A DNA stretch of 64,000 bases from assembly GCF_036227225.1 (NCBI RefSeq), contig NZ_CP109444.1:8289501-8353500 (forward strand). Direction: 5' to 3'. Below, piece by piece: positions 8,036 to 15,442 of the stretch (position 1 is the first letter of the stretch; each line of letters starts with the position of its first letter). The notes below the pieces were generated by a model, which saw nothing but the letters and a program-made list of their open reading frames with translations, did not search any database and was not told the origin of the DNA. Both the position numbers and the translations under genes were made by a program. This stretch comes from Streptomyces sp. NBC_01478. Its GTDB lineage: Bacteria; Actinomycetota; Actinomycetes; Streptomycetales; Streptomycetaceae.

Positions 8036-10042
8036 TCAAGAGCGCGGCGACGCTATGATGTCTGCCCTGCTGAATTGAGACTGTTGCGGTGCGGGTGGCG
8101 AACTCTCATCCCGCCGAGCCACACGTCCCTGCTCGATCTGGCTCTCTCGCGCCACGAGAGCTTCAACGTCAATTCGCAAGCATTGGCCAAGGTCACAAGC
8201 GTGCGTAAGCCGGGCTGTATACATCCTGAGCCGTTTTCGGAGCCTTCGTCGGTCGCCTGTCGGACGATCAGGGGCAAAGAGTTTTGCGGCCGCCCTCCTC
8301 GCCGGAACTGTGCACTCTCCGCTTCGCTTCATTTCCTGAATTAAGGGACTATGGAGATACTCGGCCGACGTGGACTCGCTCCATACAAAGACTGTTCCAG
8401 GTGCGGCATCTTTCTTGGCTCTCAAGCCGTCCATCAAGGGCAGGTCGCACAGCACCATCCAATCTTCTAGAGGAAGTCGCCAATCGGCCAGTGTGCGGAG
8501 CCGCCTGGAATAGTCCGTGTGATTGTTCGCGAGCTGGCGGGCGATCGCTGCGACCCTGGCCTCGAATGCCGGCCAGAGGTGCGCAGGCCCGAGTTCCCGT
8601 CCCAATAGTGAGATTGTGCCTCGCGCAGCCTTATTGGGAATACCTAGAGCTTCCGAACATCGATACCAGGGCATGCCAGAGGCCAGCTCAGCGAGTCGCA
8701 GCGTGGAACCGCGCCGCAATTGGCGTACCATCCGCGGGGTGGGGCGAGGCAAGTAGCTCATGAAGTCAGTGAAGTGCGCGTCGAACCATGACTCAGGAAG
8801 GAAAGGTGGCACGTTTTTCAGCTGAAACGTGCCTTGCGGGGTGAAGGATCGTCGCGCGGGGGCTTCTGGAAAACCATGAGCCCGCCGAGCTGCAGCGCGC
8901 GCCATCGCGGGAGAGATGGCTGTTAAATTCATTAGGTTAAATAGGTATCGCGGAGTCTTTTTGTGTGCTGCCTGGGCAAGCGGTTGCACCCGTTCCCGCA
9001 ATGACGTCGCGTCACGATCGCCGAGTAGTTCCTCTGCAGCCAGGAGCAAGGCGCCGCAGTGGGCTGCTTCCTGAGGAAGGCTTCGTGACCCAACTAGACG
9101 AGTTCTCGAATTGGGATCGTCATGCTGGGTGGTGGCCAGTGCTGAGATCGGGGCAGCGTGCACGTCAAGGCTGGTCTTCAAGGTTTCCGATGGGAGAAGC
9201 GTTGAGCCGAGAGGCCAGCTCAGTTTGATCAACACAGTGGCCAGGATCAAGTCTGAAAGATAGGTATCCTGTGGTGCCCCCAGCCCGCTTTCCTCCAGGT
9301 TCTTGTTCATCCTTTGCTGCAACTCAAGGAGTAGGTTGGTGTCTTCGGATGGAAGGCCGAAACCTGCTATTTCAGACCCTTGGTCCAACCGGTTTCCGCA
9401 GGGTAGGATATGCGCCTTGCCACCGCGCAGTGGTCGATTGTTAGAGGGTATAATATTGCGGCACTGTAAGGGGTGTAACTCAGGGATTCCGGGGTTGGAG
9501 ATTAGACCGGCATGTTGATCTGTGAATCCGTTGACTAGCTGTCCACATGTGGGGCATTTACTCGCTAGCAGTTGGTGATGTTTCAGGCATGCGAAAGTAG
9601 TCGGCAGGTGCCAACTTAGTATCCATGGGCCCCCGAATGCCCGTTGGATGGAGCTTCCGTCCCCGTGCAGGCATCGAGGGCAGAAGCGGCTCGAGAGGTT
9701 AAATGACCAGTTCATGCCCGATGTTGGGTTGGCAAGCCGGGCGCCGCTTGGCATAGAAGCCAGCGGCAGGTATGTGTCCTTCAGGCTGCGAAGGGTTAGG
9801 GATTCAGCCTCGGCGGCCGAAAGGCGCAGGCAGTTACCGAATTGGCTGGCCAGGGCGTCGGGCAACCTGAGGAGGTGGGAGGCCGGTACGCGGTAGCCTT
9901 TTTGTAGGCCACACAGAACAGCAATGCGGTGCGGCGCGCGCTCTAAGCGATATGACAGGCGTAACAACAGTCCTGGCAGAGACTCGCCGGGCAACGGGAC
10001 CAGCGCTCGGGGTAGTTGCCGGGCTGTCGAGGCGCTCACCAC
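8036..10042 (-). CDS. tniQ: Second TniQ/TnsD-like target-selection protein (TniQ2)
   Basis: A 668-residue paralogue of TniQ1. It starts with the TniQ signature LPGESLPGLLLRLSYRL and a zinc cluster RFCPRCLHGDG to CLKHHQLLASKCPTCG. A second Cys-containing block (HPLQCRN to LPCGNRL) and a C-terminal helical DNA-binding region follow, aligned along the whole length with TniQ1. It is the first gene of the tns operon. Its base composition looks lower in GC than the downstream tns genes, with several A/T-rich stretches, so it may have a separate origin. The GTG start has a weak AGAGG about 7 nt upstream. In Tn7-like elements with two TniQ proteins, each typically serves a different target pathway; which one it serves is unknown. 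Confidence 0.85.
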   Translation of the reverse strand: MVSASTARQLPRALVPLPGESLPGLLLRLSYRLERAPHRIAVLCGLQKGYRVPASHLLRLPDALASQFGNCLRLSAAEAESLTLRSLKDTYLPLASMPSGARLANPTSGMNWSFNLSSRFCPRCLHGDGSSIQRAFGGPWILSWHLPTTFACLKHHQLLASKCPTCGQLVNGFTDQHAGLISNPGIPELHPLQCRNIIPSNNRPLRGGKAHILPCGNRLDQGSEIAGFGLPSEDTNLLLELQQRMNKNLEESGLGAPQDTYLSDLILATVLIKLSWPLGSTLLPSETLKTSLDVHAAPISALATTQHDDPNSRTRLVGSRSLPQEAAHCGALLLAAEELLGDRDATSLRERVQPLAQAAHKKTPRYLFNLMNLTAISPAMARAAARRAHGFPEAPARRSFTPQGTFQLKNVPPFLPESWFDAHFTDFMSYLPRPTPRMVRQLRRGSTLRLAELASGMPWYRCSEALGIPNKAARGTISLLGRELGPAHLWPAFEARVAAIARQLANNHTDYSRRLRTLADWRLPLEDWMVLCDLPLMDGLRAKKDAAPGTVFVWSESTSAEYLHSPLIQEMKRSGECTVPARRAAAKLFAPDRPTGDRRRLRKRLRMYTARLTHACDLGQCLRIDVEALVARESQIEQGRVARRDESSPPAPQQSQFSRADIIASPRS

Positions 10043-10141
10043 GCAGACCTCTGCGCATGCTGCTCAGTTCCCACGGCAACCGTTCGGAAATTTGTTTGAG
10101 CTGCACATGTCGACAGAGCGGCAGCGACGTCACAACGCTCA

Positions 10142-10153
10142 CTGCGCTGAGAG
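10142..10153 (-). repeat. Candidate right terminal inverted repeat
   Basis: The plus strand reads CTGCGCTGAGAG, the exact reverse complement of the 12-mer at 1502-1513. It lies about 100 bp upstream of tniQ2, where the right end of the transposon is expected. No matching 5-bp duplication flanks it. Confidence 0.4.
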
Positions 10154-10528
10154 TGACCTATTTGACCCACTCCGGTCACCTCCTTCGGCCCCCCATTTCG
10201 CCGATGCGATCGGCGCTGACAGTACGACGAGTAACCCATCGGCGGCTGGTTGTTGAATGGAGGGTCATGCGTTCGGGTGAACAAGTTCGAGTGTGAACGG
10301 ATGGGGTGGGGCGCTGTACCAAAGTGCCAACTATGCCTCTGACTCCCGACTCGGTCCGCTGAAGCTACTTGGCATCAGCGCAGGTCACGAACGTTGCCCG
10401 GTGTCAACTACCGATCCTGGTCACACGCACGGGAGCAGGAACGTTGCCTTCGCATGACCAAGGCATGGGTATTCCTTGGTCGGACTCTTCTAGGGTCGTG
10501 GCTGCGACTGCGAACGGGGGAACGCGCG
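10154..10528. other. Intergenic region between the transposon edge and the WXG100-Rhs locus, with two GAACGTTGCC repeats
   Basis: About 375 bp without a convincing gene. It carries the 10-bp direct repeat GAACGTTGCC at 10389-10398 and 10439-10448, exactly 50 bp apart (about five helical turns), 80-140 bp upstream of the WXG100-like start. This could be a pair of activator or sigma-factor recognition sites for the Rhs operon. No tRNA-like structure and no OmpA remainder were seen. Confidence 0.35.
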
Positions 10529-10891
10529 ATGGGTGACGGCAAGGACCCGGCCAAGGTCCTCGACATCAAGACCGCCGATGTGAAGCGGGCGGCACCGGAC
10601 TTCCAGACGGCGGCAGTCGATCTGGGCAAGGCGCTGACCGCGCTGGTGAAGTCCCTGGACGGGCTGGGTGAGCCCTGGGGGAACGACAAGCAGGGCAAGG
10701 AGTTCGGCGACTCCTACAAGCCGTTGCAGAAGAAGATCGAGAGCGCGGCGGGCACGCTGGTGCTGGGTCTGACGAGTATTCACGAGGCGATGGCCGACAT
10801 GGCGGACGGGCATGTCGACAACGACGAGTTGATCGCCGGGATGTTCACCGAAGTGAAGGTCGGCACGTCGGACGGTGCCGGTGAGCGTTGA
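10529..10891 (+). CDS. WXG100-like/ESX-type small helical protein
   Basis: A 120-residue mostly helical protein with a central WGNDKQGKEF motif, resembling the W-x-G turn of EsxA/YukE-type substrates between two helices rich in Ala, Lys and Asp. Such proteins in Streptomyces are often encoded just before large Rhs or YD-repeat toxins and are thought to act in type VII-like export or as structural partners. The ATG follows a G-rich Shine-Dalgarno (GGGGGA). Longer upstream frames are possible but read through non-coding-looking sequence. It overlaps the Rhs gene, implying co-expression. Confidence 0.75.
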   Translation: MGDGKDPAKVLDIKTADVKRAAPDFQTAAVDLGKALTALVKSLDGLGEPWGNDKQGKEFGDSYKPLQKKIESAAGTLVLGLTSIHEAMADMADGHVDNDELIAGMFTEVKVGTSDGAGER

Positions 10892-13800
10892 GGACGAGGC
10901 CCGGAAGATCCTGCTGCATCTGGGCCTGTGGTGGCCGGAGGCCGACTCCGGGAAGCTGCGGTCGGCGGCGACGGCCTGGCGCACCTTCGCGGACGCCGTC
11001 GACGACGTACGCGGCCCGGTGCAGCAGAGCGCGTCGTCGATCATCCACAACAACACGGGTGTGTCGATCGAGGCGTTCGACAAGTTCTGGGGCCGGTACG
11101 CGAAGAGCGCCAAGGGGGACGACAGCGGCTGGCTGAAGGATCTGGCCGACTCGGCGCGCCAAATGGCCACCGCGCTGGACAAGTTCGCCGACGCGATCGA
11201 CGACGCCATCAACAAGCTCTGGACGCAGATCGGCATCGACGCGGCCGTGATCGCGGGCGGGGTGGCGCTGGCGTTCTTCACCGCGGGTCTGGCCTCCGGC
11301 GCGGCCGTCGCGGCGGCCGACCTGGTCATCGAGTTCGGTGCCGGGCTGGGGATCGCGGTCTCGACGACGATCGCCGAGATCGCCGGGGGCACGTTGGTCG
11401 CGGCCGCGTTCGGCGGTGTCGAGTCGGTGACGGTCGACCTGGCCGTCGCCCAGCCCCTGAAGATCGCGACCGGTCTGCAGCAGGGCTTCAGCCTCGACGA
11501 GATCAACCAGGCGGCCAAGGACGGCATGATCTTCGGCGGCGCCCTGGGCGCCGGCGGCGGGGTCCTGAAGGCGACCATGGAAGGCGGATTCAGCGACACC
11601 ACGCCCCTTCTGCTGCGTCCGCCGTCGCTCCGGCCCGACTTGGTGGAGCTGGGCCCGGCGGCCCGCAACGCCGACCGCATCCCGTGCGTGGGCGAGCCGA
11701 TCGACGTGGCGACCGGCGCGATGCTGATGACGCAGACGGATCTGACGCTGCCGGGGAGTCTGCCGCTCAAGTTCACCCGCACCCACCTCTCCTCGTACCG
11801 GGGAGGTGTGTGCTTCGGCCCGACCTGGATCTCCACGCTGGACGAGTGCCTCCAGATCGACGGCGAAGGCGTCGTCTTCGCCGCGGCGGACGGCATGCGC
11901 CTCGTGTACCCGGTGCCGGAGCCGGGCGTGGCGACCTTGCCGGTGAAGGGCGTGCGCTGGCCCCTGGAGTGGGACGGCAAGCCGGACGGCGCGATGACGG
12001 TCACCGACCCGGTGACGGGCGTCGTGCGCACCTTCGCCGCCCCTGTTCCCTCCTCTTCCTTCGGCGTCTTCCACCTGGCGCTGGACTCCTGGACCGACCG
12101 CAACGGCAACCGTATCGACGTCGAACGCGACGACGAGGGCGTGCCGTTCGGCCTCCGCCACTCCGGCGGCTACTACGTCGCCGTCGATACCGAGGGCCCC
12201 CGCATCACGGCCCTGCGCCTGCTGGACGAGCCGCCTTCCCGCTACCGGCCCGGCATCGCGACCGACGAGGGCACGGTCGTGACGCGCTACAGCTACGACG
12301 AGTCGGGGAACCTCGCCGGGGTCGTCAACTCCAGCGGCGAACCACTGCGGTTCACGTACGACGAGCAGGGCCGGGTCACCAAGTGGACGGACCGCAACGG
12401 CACTTGGTTCGGTTACGTCTACGACGAGCGCGGCCGCGTGGTCCGCACCGAGGGCGTCGACGGCATCCTCTCGGGCACGCTCGCCTACGACGACACGGCC
12501 CACGCGACCACGTACAGCGACTCCCAGGGGCACGTCTCGGTCCACCGGTTCAACGCCGAAGGCCTGCTGGTGGAGGAGACGGACCCGCTCGGTCATGTCA
12601 CCCGCACGGAGTGGGACGCGTACGGGACACAGCCGGTCGAGGTGACGGATCCGCTGGGTCACACGACTCGGTACACCTACGACGAGGACGGACTCCTCAC
12701 CGAACTCACCCTGGCCGACGGCTCGTTGGCGCGGGCCGAGTACAACGCGCTCGGCCTGCCGACGGAGGTGGTCGAGCCGGGCGGGGCGGTCTGGCGGCAC
12801 ACGTACGACGAGCGCGGCAATCTGCTCGGGACCGTGGACCCGACCGGTGCCGAGACGCGGTACACGAACGACGAGGCGGGCCGTCCGACCGCGATCACGA
12901 ACGCGCTCGGCCACACCCGCACGGTGGCGTACGACCCGGCCGGTCTGCCCGTCGCCCTGACGGACGAGTTGGGCCACACCACCACGATTCGCCGGAACGT
13001 CTTCGGCCGGGTGGTCGCGGTGACCGACCCGCTGGGCCACATCACACGCCTGGGCTGGACCGCGGAAGGCAAGCCGGCCTGGCGCGAACAGCCCGACGGC
13101 GGCCGGGAGTCATGGACCTGGGACGCCGAGGGCAACCTGCTCGGCCACACGGACGCGGCGGGCAACACGACGCACCACACGGCAGCGCACTTCGACGTCC
13201 CCGCGACGCTGACCGACCCGGACGGCGCGCACTACCAATTCTCGTACGACACCGAACTGCGCTTGGCACGGGTCGTCAATCCGCAAGGCCGCACCTGGTC
13301 GTACGGCTACGACGAGGCCGGCCGGCTCGTGGCCGAAACCGACTTCAACGGGCGTGCGCTGACGTACACCCACGACGCGGCGGGCAGGCTGGTCTCACGG
13401 ACCAACGGAGCCGGGGAGACGCTGACCTTCGTGCGGGACGGGGCTGGCCGCGTTGTGGAACAACGCACCGGCACCGGCGAGACGACGACCTTCGAGTACG
13501 GAGCGGACGGACTGCTCGCCCGGGCGGTCAACGGGGACGCCGGGCTGGTCATCGCCCGGGACACACTCGGACGGGTCCTCAGCGAGACGGTCGACGACCG
13601 CGTCACGGCCTACGCCTACGACCTCGTGGGCCGTTGCGTCCGCCGCGAGACTCCGTCCGGGCTGGTCTCGCTGTGGACGTACGACATGGCGGGCCGTCCG
13701 ACCGGGCTTCGCTCGGAGGCGGGAGCCCTGTCCTTCGCCCACGACGCCGCCGGGCACGAGACGGAGCGCCGTCTCGGCGCCGATGTGCTGCTGACCCAGA

Positions 13801-15194
13801 AGTGGGACGCGACCGGCCGCCTCACGGTCCAGTCCCTCACCGCGGGCTCCGCCGACGCACAGAACCTGCTGCAGCACCGCACCTACGCCTACCGCGCCGA
13901 CGACCATCTGACGGAGATCCGCGAACTCACCACGGGTACCCGGCACTTCGACCTGGACGGGACGGGGCGTGTCACCGGCGTACGCGCCCACGGCTGGACC
14001 GAGACCTACGCCTATGACCAGGCCGGCAACCTGGTGGGCGCCACAGCACCCGATCACGGCGCCGCCGGGGAGCGTGACTTCGACGGCACCCTCGTCCGCC
14101 GTGCGGGCCGCACCACCTACCACCACGATGCCCAGGGGCGTCTGGTCCGCAGGACCCGCAAGCTCCTCAACGGTCAGGTTCGTAGCTGGACCTACTCCTG
14201 GACGGCGGAGGACCGCCTGGCCGAAGTCCGCACACCGGACGGCGAACGCTGGAGATACGCGTACGACCCGCTCGGGCGCCGCCTCTCCAAATACCGGCCG
14301 GCGGACGACGGAACGCAGGCCGATCGCACCGACTTCTCGTGGGACGACACCAGGCTGTCCGAACAGAGGCGAGCGGACGGCCAGGTGACCACCTGGGACT
14401 ACGAGCCCGGTACCCATCGGCCGGTCGCCCAGACCGATCACCGGCGATCGGCTCTCGGTCGCGACGACTCGTTCCTCGCCCGCTTGGCCGAGGAGTCGGC
14501 ACCCGACCACGCGATCCTCTTCCAGGCGGTCGTCACGGATGCCGTCGGCACTCCGACCGAACTCGTGACCGACGAGGGCACGACGACATGGCAGGGCCGG
14601 ACGTCACTGTGGGGCACGGTGCTCCGAGGCCCCGAGTCCGCCACCACCGACTGCCCTCTGCGGTTCCCGGGGCAGTACGCGGACACCGAAACGGGCCTGC
14701 ACTACAACTACTTCCGCTACTACGACCCCGAGACAGCCTGCTACCTGAGTCAGGACCCCCTCGGGCTGACGGCGGCCCCCAACCCGTCGGCGTATGTCCG
14801 CCATCCCGGCACCTGGTCGGACCCGCTGGGTCTGTACGGCTGCGAACTGGACGACCTCGGAGGCGGCTGGTACCGGTCGCCCGAAGGGCTGGACTACGGT
14901 CCGGGATCGGCTGAGGGGCACCGCATCACCCACGTCATGCAGCACACCCGGGACAACCCCGCGAAGCCCGCTCACGGAGTGTTCGACACGGGCAACCAGG
15001 GGGTGCTGGAGACGGTCGACGAGGCATGGAACCGGCGGGCCGCAGCGGTGTCGGTCAACCAACAGGGCGCTCGCACCACCTACATCATCCCGATGGCCCG
15101 GCAGGTGGGTTACAACCCCGGAGAAGAATATATTTCGATCACCGTCGAACACGGCAACGAAGTGATCACGGCCTTTCCGAGGAGCTGGAACTGA
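10875..15194 (+). CDS. Rhs/YD-repeat polymorphic toxin
   Basis: A 1439-residue protein. The N-terminus (to about 100) is a helical WXG-like segment with AFDKFWGRYAKSAKG; residues about 115-215 are very hydrophobic and Ala/Gly-rich. A DUF6531-type pre-RHS domain follows from about 270 (CVGEPIDVATGAML, LPLKFTRTHLSSY). Dozens of YD repeats (YDEAGRLV, TDPLGHTTRY) run from about 430 to 1200, forming the Rhs cocoon. The RHS core-associated region (FPGQYADTETGLHYNYFRYYDPETACYLSQDPLGL) lies near 1230-1300. After a second DPLGL the last ~120 residues are a separate toxin-like domain with HRITHVMQH and a terminal VITAFP strand. The GTG start overlaps the WXG100-like gene; GTG at 10881 is an alternative. 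Confidence 0.9.
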   Translation: MPVSVEDEARKILLHLGLWWPEADSGKLRSAATAWRTFADAVDDVRGPVQQSASSIIHNNTGVSIEAFDKFWGRYAKSAKGDDSGWLKDLADSARQMATALDKFADAIDDAINKLWTQIGIDAAVIAGGVALAFFTAGLASGAAVAAADLVIEFGAGLGIAVSTTIAEIAGGTLVAAAFGGVESVTVDLAVAQPLKIATGLQQGFSLDEINQAAKDGMIFGGALGAGGGVLKATMEGGFSDTTPLLLRPPSLRPDLVELGPAARNADRIPCVGEPIDVATGAMLMTQTDLTLPGSLPLKFTRTHLSSYRGGVCFGPTWISTLDECLQIDGEGVVFAAADGMRLVYPVPEPGVATLPVKGVRWPLEWDGKPDGAMTVTDPVTGVVRTFAAPVPSSSFGVFHLALDSWTDRNGNRIDVERDDEGVPFGLRHSGGYYVAVDTEGPRITALRLLDEPPSRYRPGIATDEGTVVTRYSYDESGNLAGVVNSSGEPLRFTYDEQGRVTKWTDRNGTWFGYVYDERGRVVRTEGVDGILSGTLAYDDTAHATTYSDSQGHVSVHRFNAEGLLVEETDPLGHVTRTEWDAYGTQPVEVTDPLGHTTRYTYDEDGLLTELTLADGSLARAEYNALGLPTEVVEPGGAVWRHTYDERGNLLGTVDPTGAETRYTNDEAGRPTAITNALGHTRTVAYDPAGLPVALTDELGHTTTIRRNVFGRVVAVTDPLGHITRLGWTAEGKPAWREQPDGGRESWTWDAEGNLLGHTDAAGNTTHHTAAHFDVPATLTDPDGAHYQFSYDTELRLARVVNPQGRTWSYGYDEAGRLVAETDFNGRALTYTHDAAGRLVSRTNGAGETLTFVRDGAGRVVEQRTGTGETTTFEYGADGLLARAVNGDAGLVIARDTLGRVLSETVDDRVTAYAYDLVGRCVRRETPSGLVSLWTYDMAGRPTGLRSEAGALSFAHDAAGHETERRLGADVLLTQKWDATGRLTVQSLTAGSADAQNLLQHRTYAYRADDHLTEIRELTTGTRHFDLDGTGRVTGVRAHGWTETYAYDQAGNLVGATAPDHGAAGERDFDGTLVRRAGRTTYHHDAQGRLVRRTRKLLNGQVRSWTYSWTAEDRLAEVRTPDGERWRYAYDPLGRRLSKYRPADDGTQADRTDFSWDDTRLSEQRRADGQVTTWDYEPGTHRPVAQTDHRRSALGRDDSFLARLAEESAPDHAILFQAVVTDAVGTPTELVTDEGTTTWQGRTSLWGTVLRGPESATTDCPLRFPGQYADTETGLHYNYFRYYDPETACYLSQDPLGLTAAPNPSAYVRHPGTWSDPLGLYGCELDDLGGGWYRSPEGLDYGPGSAEGHRITHVMQHTRDNPAKPAHGVFDTGNQGVLETVDEAWNRRAAAVSVNQQGARTTYIIPMARQVGYNPGEEYISITVEHGNEVITAFPRSWN

Positions 15195-15406
15195 TGGAAA
15201 AGGTTGCCTGCGCCCACTGCGGCCAGGACTGGGTGCGCTGCTACGAGCGCAAGGACACGGGCAGGAAATTCTTCCTGTGCCCGGAATGCGAGTCCGTATG
15301 GGAACTGGAGGACGACCTCCACGAGGACACGGACCTGTACTTGAGCGAGTACCTGCTGACCGGAGATCCCGTGAAGGACTGGGAGATCATCACTCCGTGT
15401 GCCTGA
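15194..15406 (+). CDS. Small acidic zinc-ribbon protein, candidate Rhs immunity protein
   Basis: A 70-residue protein with two Cys pairs, CAHC (residues 6-9) and CPEC (29-32), forming a probable zinc ribbon. A strongly acidic helix-like segment (ELEDDLHEDTDLYLSEYL) follows, giving a clear net negative charge. Its ATG shares one base with the Rhs stop (TGATG), so translation is coupled to the toxin. Position directly after an Rhs C-terminal toxin domain, small size and acidity are the usual hallmarks of a cognate immunity protein; function is inferred from context only. It converges on the Lrp gene. Confidence 0.7.
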   Translation: MEKVACAHCGQDWVRCYERKDTGRKFFLCPECESVWELEDDLHEDTDLYLSEYLLTGDPVKDWEIITPCA

Positions 15407-15442
15407 GCGGCCGCTGAAGCCGCCCGGCGTCGTGCGGCCGGT

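Larger units (their letters stand above)
1502..10153 (-). mobile_element. Tn7-like transposon core: tniQ2-tnsA-tnsB-tnsC-tniQ1
   Basis: Five leftward genes with tight spacing encode a complete heteromeric Tn7-type machinery: TnsA endonuclease, DDE transposase TnsB, AAA+ regulator TnsC, and two large TniQ/TnsD-like target selectors. tnsA/tnsB and tnsB/tnsC overlap by 4 nt. No cargo genes are visible. Both boundaries are inferred: on the left from truncation of the OmpA gene and loss of the tniQ1 stop, on the right from the end of tniQ2 upstream sequence, with a perfect 12-bp inverted repeat at the two places. No 5-bp target duplication is evident (ACGCG on the left, TGACC on the right), so the element may be rearranged or the exact ends lie elsewhere. 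Confidence 0.75.

Noticed and set aside
10108..10115. TGTCGACA palindrome near the right edge of the transposon, starting with TGT as in Tn7 ends
   Set aside because: It is only 8 bp, has no partner at the left edge, and lies inside the 12-bp repeat boundary; treated as chance.
10250..10310. Possible tRNA T-arm-like sequence (AAGTTCGAGTG) near the transposon edge
   Set aside because: No matching acceptor, D or anticodon stems could be formed around it.
10490..13040. Long minus-strand frames across the Rhs region
   Set aside because: Antisense open frames typical of high-GC genes; translation is low-complexity and has no recognisable family.
10928..14017. Very long plus-strand frame overlapping the Rhs gene
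   Set aside because: A shadow of the YD-repeat gene caused by GC-biased codons; Arg/Gly-rich without any domain pattern.
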